This document shows positions 35,713-45,823 of a stretch of DNA of 64,000 nt, piece by piece. Every line of letters begins with the position of its first letter. Positions within the stretch are counted from its first letter, which is position 1. Source of the stretch: Ruegeria sp. R13_0. GTDB lineage: Bacteria; Pseudomonadota; Alphaproteobacteria; Rhodobacterales; Rhodobacteraceae. The stretch lies in the NCBI RefSeq assembly GCF_017743995.1, contig NZ_JAGHRB010000007.1, forward strand, positions 124,001-188,000. Reading direction: 5' to 3'. Under the pieces are notes generated by a model. The model ran no database searches. It was not told the DNA's origin and saw only the letters and a list, made by a program, of their open reading frames with translations. The translations under genes and the position numbers were made by a program.

Positions 35713-37455
35713 TTGAAACAGACAAACCGCAAACCGCCCAACCCGAGGCGAGAGCTTCAGAGCGTGCGCAACCAGAGCGTATCGTTTCTGGGTGTCGCGT
35801 TTCTATTCAGCATCTTCGTCAACCTGCTGATGCTGACCGGGCCGCTGTTCATGCTTCAGGTCTATGACCGGGTTCTCAGTTCGCGCTCGGTCGAGACGCT
35901 TACGGCACTGTTTCTGCTAGTCGGGCTGCTCTACGGCCTGATGGCCATGCTGGATTACGCGCGCGGCCGGATCGTGGCGCGTTTCGGGGCCAAATTCCAA
36001 TCCTCACTGGACGAGAGGGTTTTTGACGGAACCATCCGGAGGGCACTGTATCCACAGGTGCGTTCCGCCCCGGCAACGGCCTTGCGCGATCTGGAGGCCG
36101 TGCGGTCGCTTTGCGCCTCGCCCGTATTCCTCGCCGTTATGGATATTCCGTGGACGCCCGTTTTTCTGGCGGCGATCTTCCTGTTTCACCCGCTGCTCGG
36201 CTGGCTGGCGGTTGCTGGTGGTAGCTTGCTCATCGTCATCGCATTGCTCAACCAGGTCCTCACCAAACAGAAGGTGGCCGAAGCACAGGTTGCCTCTGGC
36301 CGGGCCAATGCTTTTGCGGAACAAGCGCGACAAGCTGCCGAGGTTGTTCGGTCGCAAGGCATGCAGGGCGACGTCGCGCAGCGCTGGTTGTCACAGCGCA
36401 GCAACGCCTTGTCACAGAGCATCTCGGCCAGCGACTGGACCGGTAGTTTTACGTCTTTGACCAAATCGCTGCGCTTGTTCCTGCAATCAGCGATGCTGGC
36501 GCTTGGCGCTTGGCTGGTGTTGCGCAACGAGATGACAGCCGGGGCCATGATCGCCGGTTCGATCTTGCTGGGCCGCGCTTTGGCACCTGTGGAAATGGCG
36601 GTAGGCCAATGGGGGCTGATCGAAAACGCGCGAACCGCGTGGTCTCGTCTTGGCACCTTCCTCGATGAAACTCCGCCTGAGCAAACCAAAACCAAGCTGC
36701 CCGTGCCCGAGGCGCGTCTCGTCGCAAAAGGTCTGACGGTCATTCCGCCGGGCGTTCAAAAGCCGACCCTGCGCAATGCCTCGCTGCTATTGGAACCCGG
36801 CAAGGCGCTGGGTGTGATCGGCAAAAGTGGCTCGGGCAAGACAACTCTGGCCAAGGCGCTTTTGGGTCTGCTGACCCCCGCAGCGGGCGAGATTCGCTTG
36901 GGTGGCGCGACACTGGATCAATATGCAGCAGATGATCTGGGCCACTACATTGGTTACCTGCCGCAGCAGGTCACGCTGTTCAACGGAACCGTGACAGAGA
37001 ACATCGCCCGGATGTCGCAACAACCCGATGACGCCGCTGTTGTCGCCGCCGCAAAGAAGGCCAACGCACATGAGCTGATTATGTCTTTGGAGAAGGGCTA
37101 TGACACCTTTCTGGAAGGCAATGACAGCCAGTTGTCCGGCGGTCAGAAACAACGGATCGCGCTTGCCCGAGCGCTCTATGGTGATCCTGTTCTGCTGATT
37201 TTGGATGAGCCGAACTCGGCCTTGGATGCGGATGGCACCGAAGCGCTGAACCGCGCGGTGCGCAGCCTCAAGAAAAGCGGCAAGGCCGCGATCATCATGA
37301 CGCACCGCCCGCAGGCGATTTCCGAATGTGATGACCTGATCGTGGTTGAGAAAGGCCAGATCGTCAAAGCAGGCAGCCGGGACGAAGTTCTGGGCTCGAT
37401 GGTCCAGAATGCCGGTGCGATCAAACGGCACCTCAATAAAGTGGGTGAGAAATGA
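35713..37455 (+). CDS. Type I secretion ABC exporter (PrtD/LapB-like)
   Basis: The 580-residue protein has an N-terminal membrane domain (helices from about residue 22, SFLGVAFLFSIFVNLLMLTG) and a C-terminal ATPase. The ATPase has Walker A GKSGSGKTT near 371, signature LSGGQKQR near 474 and Walker B LLILDEPNSALD near 494. No C39 peptidase or CLD domain is present, so the substrate should carry a C-terminal secretion signal, as RTX proteins do. The start is TTG at 35713, preceded by GGGGA. No better start precedes the first helix. The adaptor gene overlaps by 4 bp. No substrate or outer-membrane partner gene is nearby. Confidence 0.88.
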   Translation: MKQTNRKPPNPRRELQSVRNQSVSFLGVAFLFSIFVNLLMLTGPLFMLQVYDRVLSSRSVETLTALFLLVGLLYGLMAMLDYARGRIVARFGAKFQSSLDERVFDGTIRRALYPQVRSAPATALRDLEAVRSLCASPVFLAVMDIPWTPVFLAAIFLFHPLLGWLAVAGGSLLIVIALLNQVLTKQKVAEAQVASGRANAFAEQARQAAEVVRSQGMQGDVAQRWLSQRSNALSQSISASDWTGSFTSLTKSLRLFLQSAMLALGAWLVLRNEMTAGAMIAGSILLGRALAPVEMAVGQWGLIENARTAWSRLGTFLDETPPEQTKTKLPVPEARLVAKGLTVIPPGVQKPTLRNASLLLEPGKALGVIGKSGSGKTTLAKALLGLLTPAAGEIRLGGATLDQYAADDLGHYIGYLPQQVTLFNGTVTENIARMSQQPDDAAVVAAAKKANAHELIMSLEKGYDTFLEGNDSQLSGGQKQRIALARALYGDPVLLILDEPNSALDADGTEALNRAVRSLKKSGKAAIIMTHRPQAISECDDLIVVEKGQIVKAGSRDEVLGSMVQNAGAIKRHLNKVGEK

Positions 37456-38759
37456 GCAACCCTCCTGCGCGCCGCAGTTGGCGCATAACCTTCCCAGCAA
37501 CTGTGGGCTTTTTTGCGCTGCTCATCCTTGTTGTGGGCATCGGCATCTGGAGCGTTCGGACCCAACTGGCCGGTGCGATCATCTCACAGGGTGTGATCGA
37601 GGTGCAAAGCAACCGTCAAGTGGTAGAGCATCCCGATGGCGGGGTCGTCGGCGAGATTTTTGTGCGCGACGGGGATCTGGTGGAAAGCGGCGATTTACTA
37701 TTACGTCTCGACGATACGTTTCTGGCCTCGGAGAAAACGGTAGTCGAGTCGCAATTGTTCGAACTGCTCAGTCGTCAGGCCCGGTTGGAAGCGGAACGCG
37801 ATGGGGCCACCTCCGAGGAGTTGGCGGCAAAGCTGCGCGATGTACAGCAACGCGAAAACATCCCAGACGATCTGATCGCAGGTCAGCAGCGCTTGTTTGA
37901 CGCCCGCAACGAGACTTTGACGCAACAGACTGAACAATTGACTCGTCAGAAAACCCAGATCGAAAACGAAATCGACGGCACACAGGCGCAGTTAACCGCC
38001 GCCCAAAAACAAGTGGAGCTGATCAGTGAAGAGCTCAAGGATCAGGAAAGCCTGTTGCAGCGCGGCTTGACGCAGGCCAGCCGTGTATCTGCCCTGCAAC
38101 GTGAAGAGGCCAACCTGACAGGCGCCATCGGGCGGCTCGAGGCGACCATCGCCCGACTGAAAGGGCAAATCGCCTCGACTGAGATCCAAATACTGGAGCT
38201 GAACGCGACCCGCCGCGAAGAAGCGATTACAACGCTGCGTGACGCACAGACGCGCATCGCAGAGCTTGCTGAACGGCGCCTATCGCTGACCGAGCGCCTT
38301 TCGCGTCTGGATATTCGCGCGCCCGTTTCTGGAACCGTTTATGACAGTCAGGTTTTCGCCCTGCAGTCGGTCATCCAACCGGCTGAACAGATGATGTATG
38401 TGGTGCCTCAGGATACGCCGCTTCTTGTGGCAGCCAAGGTCGATGCGATCCACGTGGACCAGCTGTTTCGTGGGCAAGAGGTCGCCCTGCGCTTTCCCAG
38501 TTTCAACCAACGTGAAACCCCGGAACTGGATGGCCATGTCATCAATGTCTCGGCAGATACATTCACCGATGAAGGCACAGGCTTTACCTTCTACCGGGCC
38601 GAGCTGGTTCCTGATGACGGTCAGCTGGATCGCTTGAACGGGCAAACTCTGCTGCCCGGCATGCCGGTCGAGGCGATGATCAAAACCGATGAGCGCACTC
38701 CGCTGTCCTACCTGACCAAGCCACTGACCGACTACTTCACGCGGGCATTCCGGGAATAA
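37452..38759 (+). CDS. HlyD-family type I secretion periplasmic adaptor
   Basis: The 435-residue protein has one N-terminal membrane anchor (about residues 12-32) and a split biotinyl-lipoyl domain (EVQSNRQVVEHPDGGVVGEI near residue 54 and SRLDIRAPVSGTVYDSQVFA near 283). A long coiled-coil hairpin (~95-270), rich in Gln/Glu/Leu, lies between them. The C-terminal stretch with LLPGMPVEAMI near 399 is the standard HlyD signature. It joins the ABC exporter to a TolC-type channel. Confidence 0.92.
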   Translation: MSNPPARRSWRITFPATVGFFALLILVVGIGIWSVRTQLAGAIISQGVIEVQSNRQVVEHPDGGVVGEIFVRDGDLVESGDLLLRLDDTFLASEKTVVESQLFELLSRQARLEAERDGATSEELAAKLRDVQQRENIPDDLIAGQQRLFDARNETLTQQTEQLTRQKTQIENEIDGTQAQLTAAQKQVELISEELKDQESLLQRGLTQASRVSALQREEANLTGAIGRLEATIARLKGQIASTEIQILELNATRREEAITTLRDAQTRIAELAERRLSLTERLSRLDIRAPVSGTVYDSQVFALQSVIQPAEQMMYVVPQDTPLLVAAKVDAIHVDQLFRGQEVALRFPSFNQRETPELDGHVINVSADTFTDEGTGFTFYRAELVPDDGQLDRLNGQTLLPGMPVEAMIKTDERTPLSYLTKPLTDYFTRAFRE

Positions 38760-38844
38760 CACATCGCGCCTGGGGCAACCTGTCCCAGTGTCGCGACTTG
38801 CAATCTCTATTGATTTAGTATACCGCCGCATACAAAGAGCAAAT

Positions 38845-38873
38845 CCGGGCATCAGACCCATGTCTGAGCCCGG
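38845..38873 (+). promoter_or_regulatory. Two-step hairpin upstream of acnB
   Basis: CCGGGC-A-TCAGA pairs with TCTGA-GCCCGG around a 6-nt loop, giving 11 bp with one bulged A. It ends 40 bases before the acnB start. It is too close to be the promoter itself. It could be the terminator of the secretion operon, but no T-run follows, or a leader structure controlling acnB. Confidence 0.5.
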
Positions 38874-38913
38874 GACCTCAAGCACCTTCTAATGCCAATA
38901 CGTCGGGATAGCC

Positions 38914-41703
38914 ATGAGCCTGTATACTGATTACCTTGCCGAGATCGAAACACGCAAAGCGCAGGGGTTGAACCCCAAACCCGTCGATGACGGTGCCCTG
39001 ACAAAAGAGATCATCGACCAGATCCGCGACCCTCAGAATGAACACCGTGCGGACTCGCTGCACTTCTTCATCTACAACACCCTGCCCGGCACAACCAGCG
39101 CCGCGGGCGAGAAGGCGGCGTTTCTGAAAGAGATCATTCTGGGTCAGGCCGATGTCGAAGAAATCTCGCAGGATTTCGCGTTCGAGTTGCTGTCGCACAT
39201 GAAGGGCGGCCCCTCGGTCAAGGTACTGCTGGATCTGGCATTGGGCGACGATGCGGCAATTGCGGGCAAAGCGGCTGAGGTTCTGAAGACTCAGGTCTTC
39301 CTCTATGACGCGGATACCGACCGGCTGAAAGCAGCGCTCGATGCAGGGAATGCCGTCGCGAAAGACATCCTTGAAAGCTACGCCAAGGCCGAGTTCTTCA
39401 CCAAACTGCCTGCCATTGATGAAGAGATCGAAGTCGTCACCTATGTTGCTGCCGAGGGTGACATCTCGACCGACCTGCTGTCGCCCGGCAATCAGGCACA
39501 CTCGCGCGCGGACCGCGAATTGCACGGCAAATGCCTGATCTCCGAGACCGCACAACAAGAGATCGAAGCGCTCAAGCTGAAGCACCCAGGCAAGCGCGTC
39601 ATGCTGATCGCGGAAAAAGGCACCATGGGTGTGGGATCGTCCCGTATGTCGGGTGTGAACAACGTGGCCCTGTGGACCGGCAAACAAGCCAGCCCCTATG
39701 TGCCCTTTGTCAACTACGCCCCCATCGTTGCGGGCACCAACGGAATTTCGCCGATCTTCCTGACCACTGTCGGCGTGACCGGCGGCATCGGGCTGGACCT
39801 GAAGAACTGGGTCAAAAAGGTCGATGAGGATGGCAACGCAATCCTCAACAATGACGGCAACCCGATCCTGGAAGAGAAGTACTCGGTTGCCACTGGTACG
39901 GTTCTGAAGATCAACACCAAAGACCACAAACTGCTGAGCGAAGACGGGGAAGAGCTAGTCGACGTGACCTCGTCCTTCACACCGCAAAAGGTCGAGTTCA
40001 TGAAGGCAGGCGGTTCCTACGCCATCGTCTTTGGTAAGAAATTGCAGACATTCGCAGCCGAGGCACTGGGTGTTGAAGCACCGCTGGTCTTTGCGCCGTC
40101 GAAAGAAATCAGCCACGAGGGCCAGGGCCTGACAGCGGTTGAAAAGATCTTCAACAAGAACGCCGTGGGTACCACCCCCGGCAAGACCCTGCATGCCGGA
40201 TCGGACGTGCGCGTCAAGGTCAACATCGTCGGCTCGCAGGACACAACCGGCCTGATGACCATGCAAGAACTTGAGTCGATGGCGGCAACTGTTGTCTCGC
40301 CCATCGTCGACGGGGCGTATCAGTCCGGCTGTCACACGGCCTCTGTGTGGGATGCTAAGGCGCAAGCCAACACCCCCCGCCTGATGAAATTCATGAATGA
40401 CTTCGGCCTTGTCACCGGGCGTGACCCGAAAGGCGTTTACCATTCGATGACCGACGTGATCCACAAAGTGCTGAACGACATCACCGTGGATGACTGGTCG
40501 GTCATCATCGGCGGCGACAGCCACACTCGTATGTCCAAAGGCGTGGCCTTCGGGGCGGACTCGGGCACTGTTGCTTTGGCGCTGGCCACGGGTGAGGCTT
40601 CGATGCCGATCCCTGAATCGGTCAAGGTGACCTTCAAAGGCACGATGGCCGAGCATATGGATTTCCGCGACGTCGTGCATGCCACCCAAGCGCAGATGCT
40701 GGAACAGCATGGCGACAACGTGTTCCAGGGCCGCGTGATCGAAGTTCACATCGGCACGCTGCTGGCCGACCAAGCCTTCACCTTCACCGACTGGACGGCT
40801 GAGATGAAAGCAAAGGCATCGGTCTGTATCTCGAATGACGAGACACTGATCGGCTCGCTTGAGCTGGCCAAGTCGCGCATCCAGATCATGATCGACAAAG
40901 GCATGGAGCATGAAAACGGCATGCTGCAAAAGCTGATCAACATCGCCGATGCGCGCATTGCCGAGATCAAGTCTGGCGAAAAGCCAGCGCTGCGCCCGGA
41001 TGACAACGCGAAATACTACGCTGAGGTTATCGTTGATCTGGACCAGATCGTTGAACCGATGATCGCCGACCCGGATGTCAACAACGCCGATGTGTCCAAG
41101 CGCTATACCCACGACACGATCCGCCCGATCTCGTACTACAATGCCGAAAAGCATGTGGATCTGGGCTTTGTCGGCTCGTGCATGGTGCATAAGGGCGACA
41201 TCAAGATCGTGGCCCAGATGCTGAAGAACCTTGAAAAGGAAACCGGCAAGGTCGAATTTCAGGCCCCGCTGGTCGTCGCAGCCCCGACCTACAACATCAT
41301 TGACGAGTTGAAGGAAGAGGGCGACTGGGAAGTGCTCGAGAAATACTCGGGCTTCGAATTCGACGACCTGTTCCCGAAGGAAAAGGCGCGGACCGAGTAC
41401 GAGAACATCCTGTATCTCGAACGTCCTGGCTGTAACTTGTGCATGGGCAACCAGGAAAAAGCCGCCAAGGGCGACACGGTTCTGGCCACCTCGACCCGCC
41501 TTTTCCAGGGCCGCGTCGTGGCAGATGCGCCCGACAAGAAGGGTGAGTCCCTACTGGCCTCGACCCCAGTTGTTGTCCTGTCGGCCATTCTGGGCCGGAC
41601 GCCCACGATCGAGGAATACAAAGCCTCGGTGGAAGGGATCGACCTGACCAAGTTCGCCCCACCGGTTGCGAAAAACCCGGCCACTCAATCGGCGCATTTC
41701 TAA
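38914..41703 (+). CDS. acnB: Aconitate hydratase B
   Basis: AcnB interconverts citrate and isocitrate in the TCA cycle and, in many bacteria, also hydrates 2-methyl-cis-aconitate. The 929-residue length fits the family. It has the AcnB-specific N-terminal helical (HEAT-like) domain (residues ~1-160) and swivel domain with RADRELHGKCL near 191. The cluster cysteines are Cys756 (FVGSCMVHKG), Cys840 and Cys843 (RPGCNLCMGNQ). The ribosome site is GGGA nine bases before the ATG. It stands alone between the secretion genes and a terminator. Confidence 0.97.
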   Translation: MSLYTDYLAEIETRKAQGLNPKPVDDGALTKEIIDQIRDPQNEHRADSLHFFIYNTLPGTTSAAGEKAAFLKEIILGQADVEEISQDFAFELLSHMKGGPSVKVLLDLALGDDAAIAGKAAEVLKTQVFLYDADTDRLKAALDAGNAVAKDILESYAKAEFFTKLPAIDEEIEVVTYVAAEGDISTDLLSPGNQAHSRADRELHGKCLISETAQQEIEALKLKHPGKRVMLIAEKGTMGVGSSRMSGVNNVALWTGKQASPYVPFVNYAPIVAGTNGISPIFLTTVGVTGGIGLDLKNWVKKVDEDGNAILNNDGNPILEEKYSVATGTVLKINTKDHKLLSEDGEELVDVTSSFTPQKVEFMKAGGSYAIVFGKKLQTFAAEALGVEAPLVFAPSKEISHEGQGLTAVEKIFNKNAVGTTPGKTLHAGSDVRVKVNIVGSQDTTGLMTMQELESMAATVVSPIVDGAYQSGCHTASVWDAKAQANTPRLMKFMNDFGLVTGRDPKGVYHSMTDVIHKVLNDITVDDWSVIIGGDSHTRMSKGVAFGADSGTVALALATGEASMPIPESVKVTFKGTMAEHMDFRDVVHATQAQMLEQHGDNVFQGRVIEVHIGTLLADQAFTFTDWTAEMKAKASVCISNDETLIGSLELAKSRIQIMIDKGMEHENGMLQKLINIADARIAEIKSGEKPALRPDDNAKYYAEVIVDLDQIVEPMIADPDVNNADVSKRYTHDTIRPISYYNAEKHVDLGFVGSCMVHKGDIKIVAQMLKNLEKETGKVEFQAPLVVAAPTYNIIDELKEEGDWEVLEKYSGFEFDDLFPKEKARTEYENILYLERPGCNLCMGNQEKAAKGDTVLATSTRLFQGRVVADAPDKKGESLLASTPVVVLSAILGRTPTIEEYKASVEGIDLTKFAPPVAKNPATQSAHF

Positions 41704-41728
41704 CGCCGCATTGGACAAGTCTTTCCTA

Positions 41729-41763
41729 CGCGCGGCCGTTCATCGGTCGCGCGCAGGTGTTTT
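41729..41763 (+). terminator. Terminator of acnB
   Basis: CGCGCGGCCG pairs with CGGTCGCGCG (10 bp including one G:T pair) around a 5-nt loop, 26 bases after the acnB stop. A TGTTTT stretch follows. It lies between two converging genes. Confidence 0.75.
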
Positions 41764-41775
41764 CAGGGGGCGAAG

Positions 41776-43224
41776 CTAGCGCAGTTCGGCCTCAGTATTG
41801 CCACCATCGACCGTGATGACGTGGCCGGTCGTGCGCTCCATCAAAGCCAGATTGACGAACCCTTCGGCGACATGATGCGCCTCGACCTCGCGGCCCAGAA
41901 GGTTGCCGCCCATATAGACCTCTTCGCTGACACCTCGCGCGGCGGCGCGTTCCTTGATGAACGCATCCGTCAGCAGGCCTGATCTGATCTTGTCAGCATT
42001 GACCCCGTTGACCCGAATACCAGCCCCCGCCAGTTCCAGCGCCAGTTGCCGCATCAGGAACATCGTGGCGGCTTTGGGGGTTCCATAGGCGCCTAGATTG
42101 CGACCGGGATTGACCGCCTGTTTGGAGATATTGAACAGTATCTGCCCACCACGCCCCTGATCCTGCATCAACTTGGCAGCGGCGGTGGCAAAAGCCTTGT
42201 GCGCGAAAAAGTTCAACTCGAAAGCCGCTCGGAAGACATCATCCTCCAGCTCGACCAGAGCGCCCCCTGTGGCCGTACCCGCATTCGACACGAGAAAATC
42301 CAGCCCACCCAAGGCCGTGACCGCATCGGTCATCGCGTTATCGGCAGCGTTAGCTTGCGCGATGTCGAGCGCGCAGGCCGCATGCCAGCGACCCAACTGG
42401 GATAGTGCGGCATCCAGAGCCGCTTGATCCCGATCCACCAGAACGACATTCGCGCCCTTGGCCGCAAAGGCCTTGGCGGTTGCCAGACCAATCGCGCCTG
42501 CCCCTCCGGTCACCATGACGACCCGGCCCTGAAACGGCGGAGGGGTGCCTTTGCCCAACTTTGCTTGCTCCAACGACCAATATTCGCAATCGAACATGTC
42601 CTTTTCACCGATGGGATAGAACCCGCCCGCATCTTCTGCGACGGCGCGCACGCGGATGTTCTACTCGGCCAGATCAGCCGAGGCTGAGGCCGCCTTGGCG
42701 TTCACCCCAATCCCCAGAACACCGATCCCTGCGATCCACGCATGTTTGGGATCAGGGGTCAGCATGGTCTTGGGTTCCGCGGCCTGAGGGGCCTGACGGT
42801 CGAAATAGGCGCGGTAATCCACAGCGAAGGCTTCGACCTTGGCCTTGATGCTCTCTCGGTCGGTTAGGTCCGCCTGTTTCAGCACCAGCGGCCGGCCCTT
42901 GGTACGTAGCACGTGATCCGGTGAGGCCATGCCGCGAGTCGCCAGCGCGTCCACATCGCCGCGCGCCATAAACGCATGTGTCGCGGAGCCATTTCTTAGA
43001 TCAAAGACCGGCATTGCGCCGTCCCGATCCGCCGTGACCTCGGCGATCACACCACGCAAGACGGGCAACATTTCCAGCCCGTTGGCAGGCAGACGTTCAC
43101 CAATTGGCGTCAGTTCGGTCAGGCCGAGATAGTCAGCTACCTCATTGGTATGCTGAACGATCTTGTCATAGCTTTCCTGCGCGGTGGCTCCAAAGGCGAA
43201 ATTACCATGTCTTCGTCCGACAGC
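41776..43224 (-). pseudogene. Decayed RhaD/YuxG-type bifunctional aldolase/short-chain dehydrogenase
   Basis: Read on the minus strand, one frame encodes RHGNFAFGATAQESYDKIV at its start, through LPVLRGVIAEVTADRDGAM and GIGVLGIGVNAKAASASADL. An in-frame TAG follows at 42663-42661. After it, in the same frame, come DAGGFYPIGEKDMFDCEYW and a complete short-chain dehydrogenase (GGAGAIGLATAKAFAAKGA, YGTPKAA, ending GGNTEAELR). This is the order of the ~690-residue bifunctional aldolase/dehydrogenase family. About 215 N-terminal residues are missing. The aligned region begins after a TAA at 43227-43225, which implies a deletion or frameshift. The dehydrogenase part (from GTG 42651) could in principle still be translated. 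Confidence 0.75.
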
Positions 43225-43315
43225 TTAACGCGCGCAGCTTCAACAGCGGCTCAAGCCATACACCCGGCAGTCCGGGCGCTTCGATCATGTCTTTTGTATC
43301 CTTGTCTTTCTGCGC

Positions 43316-44416
43316 TCAGGCGGCTTGGCCAACCTTTTCGGGGAACATGGCTGCCAGACCTTCGGCGCTGGCGTCGCAGACGCCCCGCTCGGTGATCAAG
43401 CCGGTGACCAGACGGTTCGGCGTGACGTCAAAGGCCGGGTTGCCCACATCCGAGCCTTCGGGGACCACGCAAACCTCACCGATGCCGCCCTCTGTCATGC
43501 CGAACACATGCGAGATTTCGCGGTCCGGTCGGTCCTCGATCGGGATTTCGGCGACCCCGTCCCGAAGCGTCCAATCGATGGTGGGTGAGGGCAAGGCCAC
43601 ATAAAACGGCACGTTGTTGTCACGCGCGGCCAGGGCCTTAAGATAGGTGCCGATCTTGTTGCAGACATCGCCGGTTGAGGTGGTCCGATCTGTCCCGGTG
43701 ATCACCAGATCGACCAGACCATGCTGCATCAGGTGACCGCCTGCATTGTCGACGATGTATTGATGACTGATGCCATGTTCGCCCAACTCCCACGCAGTCA
43801 AGGCCCCTTGGTTCCGGGGTCGCGTTTCATCAACCCAGACATGGATCGGCACCCCGGCGTTATGCGCCTGATACATCGGGCTGGTCGCAGTGCCCCAATC
43901 CACGGTGGCCAGCCACCCGGCATTGCAATGGGTCAGCAGGCGCACCGGTTCACCCGCGGGTTTGCGGGCGGCGATGTCGCGGATCAAAGCAAGCCCATGT
44001 TCTCCGATCAGGCGATTGATCTCGACATCCTCTTCGCAGATCTCGTCCGCCAACGCCCAGGCCGCAGCGGCGCGTTGATCGGGCGGCAGGGGCAGCAAGG
44101 CCTCCCGGCAGCGCTGCAACGCCCAGTTCAGGTTCACCGCCGTTGGGCGGGTCGCGTTCAGAACCGAAGCTGAATGTTCAAAATTCTGATCAGACGGGTC
44201 CCGAGACATCGCCTCCGCCATACCATAAGCAGCGGTCGCCCCGATCAGAGGCGCGCCACGCACCCACATCTCGCGGATTGCGGCCTCAAACTCGGCCAGA
44301 GAGGACAGGGTGGCGATCCGGAAATCATGCGGCAGCCAGCGCTGGTCGATGATCCTGACTTCACCGCTTTCAGCGTCGCGCCAGATCGAGTGGTAGTGAA
44401 CACCGCCAATTTTCAT
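43316..44416 (-). CDS. mtnA: S-methyl-5-thioribose-1-phosphate isomerase
   Basis: MtnA converts methylthioribose-1-phosphate to methylthioribulose-1-phosphate in salvage of methylthioadenosine, the by-product of polyamine synthesis. The 366-residue protein carries the family's [16 protein letters not shown] near residue 50, the catalytic Cys164 in [11 protein letters not shown] and Asp243 in [26 protein letters not shown] follows near 269. GGAGGG precedes the ATG. The remnant aldolase/dehydrogenase lies just downstream, and the polyamine-oxidase gene 105 bp upstream. No MTR kinase or MTA phosphorylase is in the window. Confidence 0.93.
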   Translation of the reverse strand: MKIGGVHYHSIWRDAESGEVRIIDQRWLPHDFRIATLSSLAEFEAAIREMWVRGAPLIGATAAYGMAEAMSRDPSDQNFEHSASVLNATRPTAVNLNWALQRCREALLPLPPDQRAAAAWALADEICEEDVEINRLIGEHGLALIRDIAARKPAGEPVRLLTHCNAGWLATVDWGTATSPMYQAHNAGVPIHVWVDETRPRNQGALTAWELGEHGISHQYIVDNAGGHLMQHGLVDLVITGTDRTTSTGDVCNKIGTYLKALAARDNNVPFYVALPSPTIDWTLRDGVAEIPIEDRPDREISHVFGMTEGGIGEVCVVPEGSDVGNPAFDVTPNRLVTGLITERGVCDASAEGLAAMFPEKVGQAA

Positions 44417-44521
44417 CTTCTGCCCTCCGGTCGGGTTTCATGGGGTCTGCCACACGTTCCAGTATTTTCACGCAGGCCTCAAGCGCCGATGGGTTGTTTC
44501 TGTTTCACCTTTGGCAGCGGA

Positions 44522-45823
44522 TCACAGATCGGCCAGTCCCATGGCGGCATAGGCGGGCGGCATCAGGGCGCGTCGCCACCGGCCTAAAGGAAAGCGCCGG
44601 GCGGTCTCGGACATGACATTTGGCAATCCGCTGGTCTGACCCAGCGCCAACCGCGCCAGAGCCCGACCGCTATAGGTGCCCATGGCGACCCCGTTGCCGT
44701 GATAAGCAAAGCCCGCAAACATCCCTGCCTGTCCCGGAACCGGCCCAACAAAAGGCACCAGATCGCGCGACATGCACACCATGCCCGACCAGATGTGTGT
44801 AGCGTCCACCTCGGACCATGCCGGGAACATACGCTTGAAGTCGCGCTGCACCTGCATGCGGATCGCTGCCTCAGCTTTGGGTGAGGACAGCAGCCCGCCC
44901 CGCATGCCAAACAGGAACCGGCCATCCGGCATCAGGCGGAAATAGTGCAACAGATTGCGCGTATCGTAGGACATCTGATCCGAGGTCCAACCCTGCGCCG
45001 CCTTCTCGACCTGTGTCAGAGGACGGGTGACAAGCACCGTGGATTGGGCTGGCATGTAACGCGCCGACATCCAGGACGGGATATCTTCGCTGGAGTACCC
45101 ATTGGTGCAGGCCAACACCTTGTTGGCTCGGATTTGGCCTTTTGGTGTTCGTACAGCAAAGCCTGACGCGGTCTTCTCAATGCTCAGAACGGGGCTGTTC
45201 TGAAAAAACACTGCGCCTTGCGCCTGCGCGGCTTGGGTGAGGCCAAAAAGGTATTTCCGGGGGTTGAGACCGAAGCCAACCGGAGTTGTGTACCCACCGT
45301 GAAACGGCCCATTCAGGCCTAGACCGGACAGATCAGCAGCTTCGTGCAGTATGCCGTTCTCATCGGCATTGTGCCTCAGTGCCTCCATCGCGCGGCGGGA
45401 ATGGGCCAGTTGCGTCTCACCTTTTGAATGCCGATCCACGTCGATCCCGTAGCGGTCCAGAAGGCTTGCGACGAGTTGCACCGCGTCGCTTTCAGCCTCG
45501 GAATAAGCTTGCGCCGAAGCCTCACCAAAGCGGCGACACATGGCCTTGTAGCTGAGTTTTGATCCCCCCAGACAGCAGAACCCACCATTGCGTCCCGAAG
45601 CCCCCCAACCGGGTGTTTCGGCTTCACATACTGCGACGGACACGGCGGCATCCGCCAGATGCAGTGCGGCCGAAGCTCCGGTGAAGCCGCCACCGATTAT
45701 GGCAACATCAACCTGCAAATCACCCTGCTGTTCAGGCCAGTCGGGGGCGGCGATCGTTTCGTCCCACCAGCACCCCTGCCTTGGCCCATCACCATAGGTG
45801 TAGTCTGGAAATATCCGTTTCAT
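44522..45823 (-). CDS. FAD-dependent amine oxidoreductase, PuuB/DadA-like
   Basis: The 433-residue protein has the DAO fold. The FAD-binding dinucleotide motif is VDVAIIGGGFTGASAALHLA near residue 38, with GWGASGRNGGFCC near 72. The C-terminal FAD-contact stretch is GMFAGFAYHGNGVAMGTYSG near 385. The overall pattern matches gamma-glutamylputrescine oxidoreductase (PuuB) and related polyamine oxidases. Its start overlaps potC by 4 bp (ATGA), and an aminotransferase of the putrescine type is nearby, so polyamine oxidation is the likely role. The exact substrate is not certain. Confidence 0.82.
   Translation of the reverse strand: MKRIFPDYTYGDGPRQGCWWDETIAAPDWPEQQGDLQVDVAIIGGGFTGASAALHLADAAVSVAVCEAETPGWGASGRNGGFCCLGGSKLSYKAMCRRFGEASAQAYSEAESDAVQLVASLLDRYGIDVDRHSKGETQLAHSRRAMEALRHNADENGILHEAADLSGLGLNGPFHGGYTTPVGFGLNPRKYLFGLTQAAQAQGAVFFQNSPVLSIEKTASGFAVRTPKGQIRANKVLACTNGYSSEDIPSWMSARYMPAQSTVLVTRPLTQVEKAAQGWTSDQMSYDTRNLLHYFRLMPDGRFLFGMRGGLLSSPKAEAAIRMQVQRDFKRMFPAWSEVDATHIWSGMVCMSRDLVPFVGPVPGQAGMFAGFAYHGNGVAMGTYSGRALARLALGQTSGLPNVMSETARRFPLGRWRRALMPPAYAAMGLADL

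Noticed and set aside
39955..41190. A 411-codon minus-strand frame.
   Set aside because: It is antisense to acnB, a certain gene, and its His/Arg-rich translation matches nothing.
42661..42663. A recoded TAG (read-through or pyrrolysine) in the aldolase/dehydrogenase.
   Set aside because: The gene also lacks its N-terminus, and there is no sign of a pyrrolysine system. Decay is the simpler reading.
42661..43071. A stand-alone small gene of 136 codons.
   Set aside because: Its product is an internal piece of the bifunctional aldolase/dehydrogenase. The same frame continues both upstream and, past one TAG, downstream, so it is part of a pseudogene.
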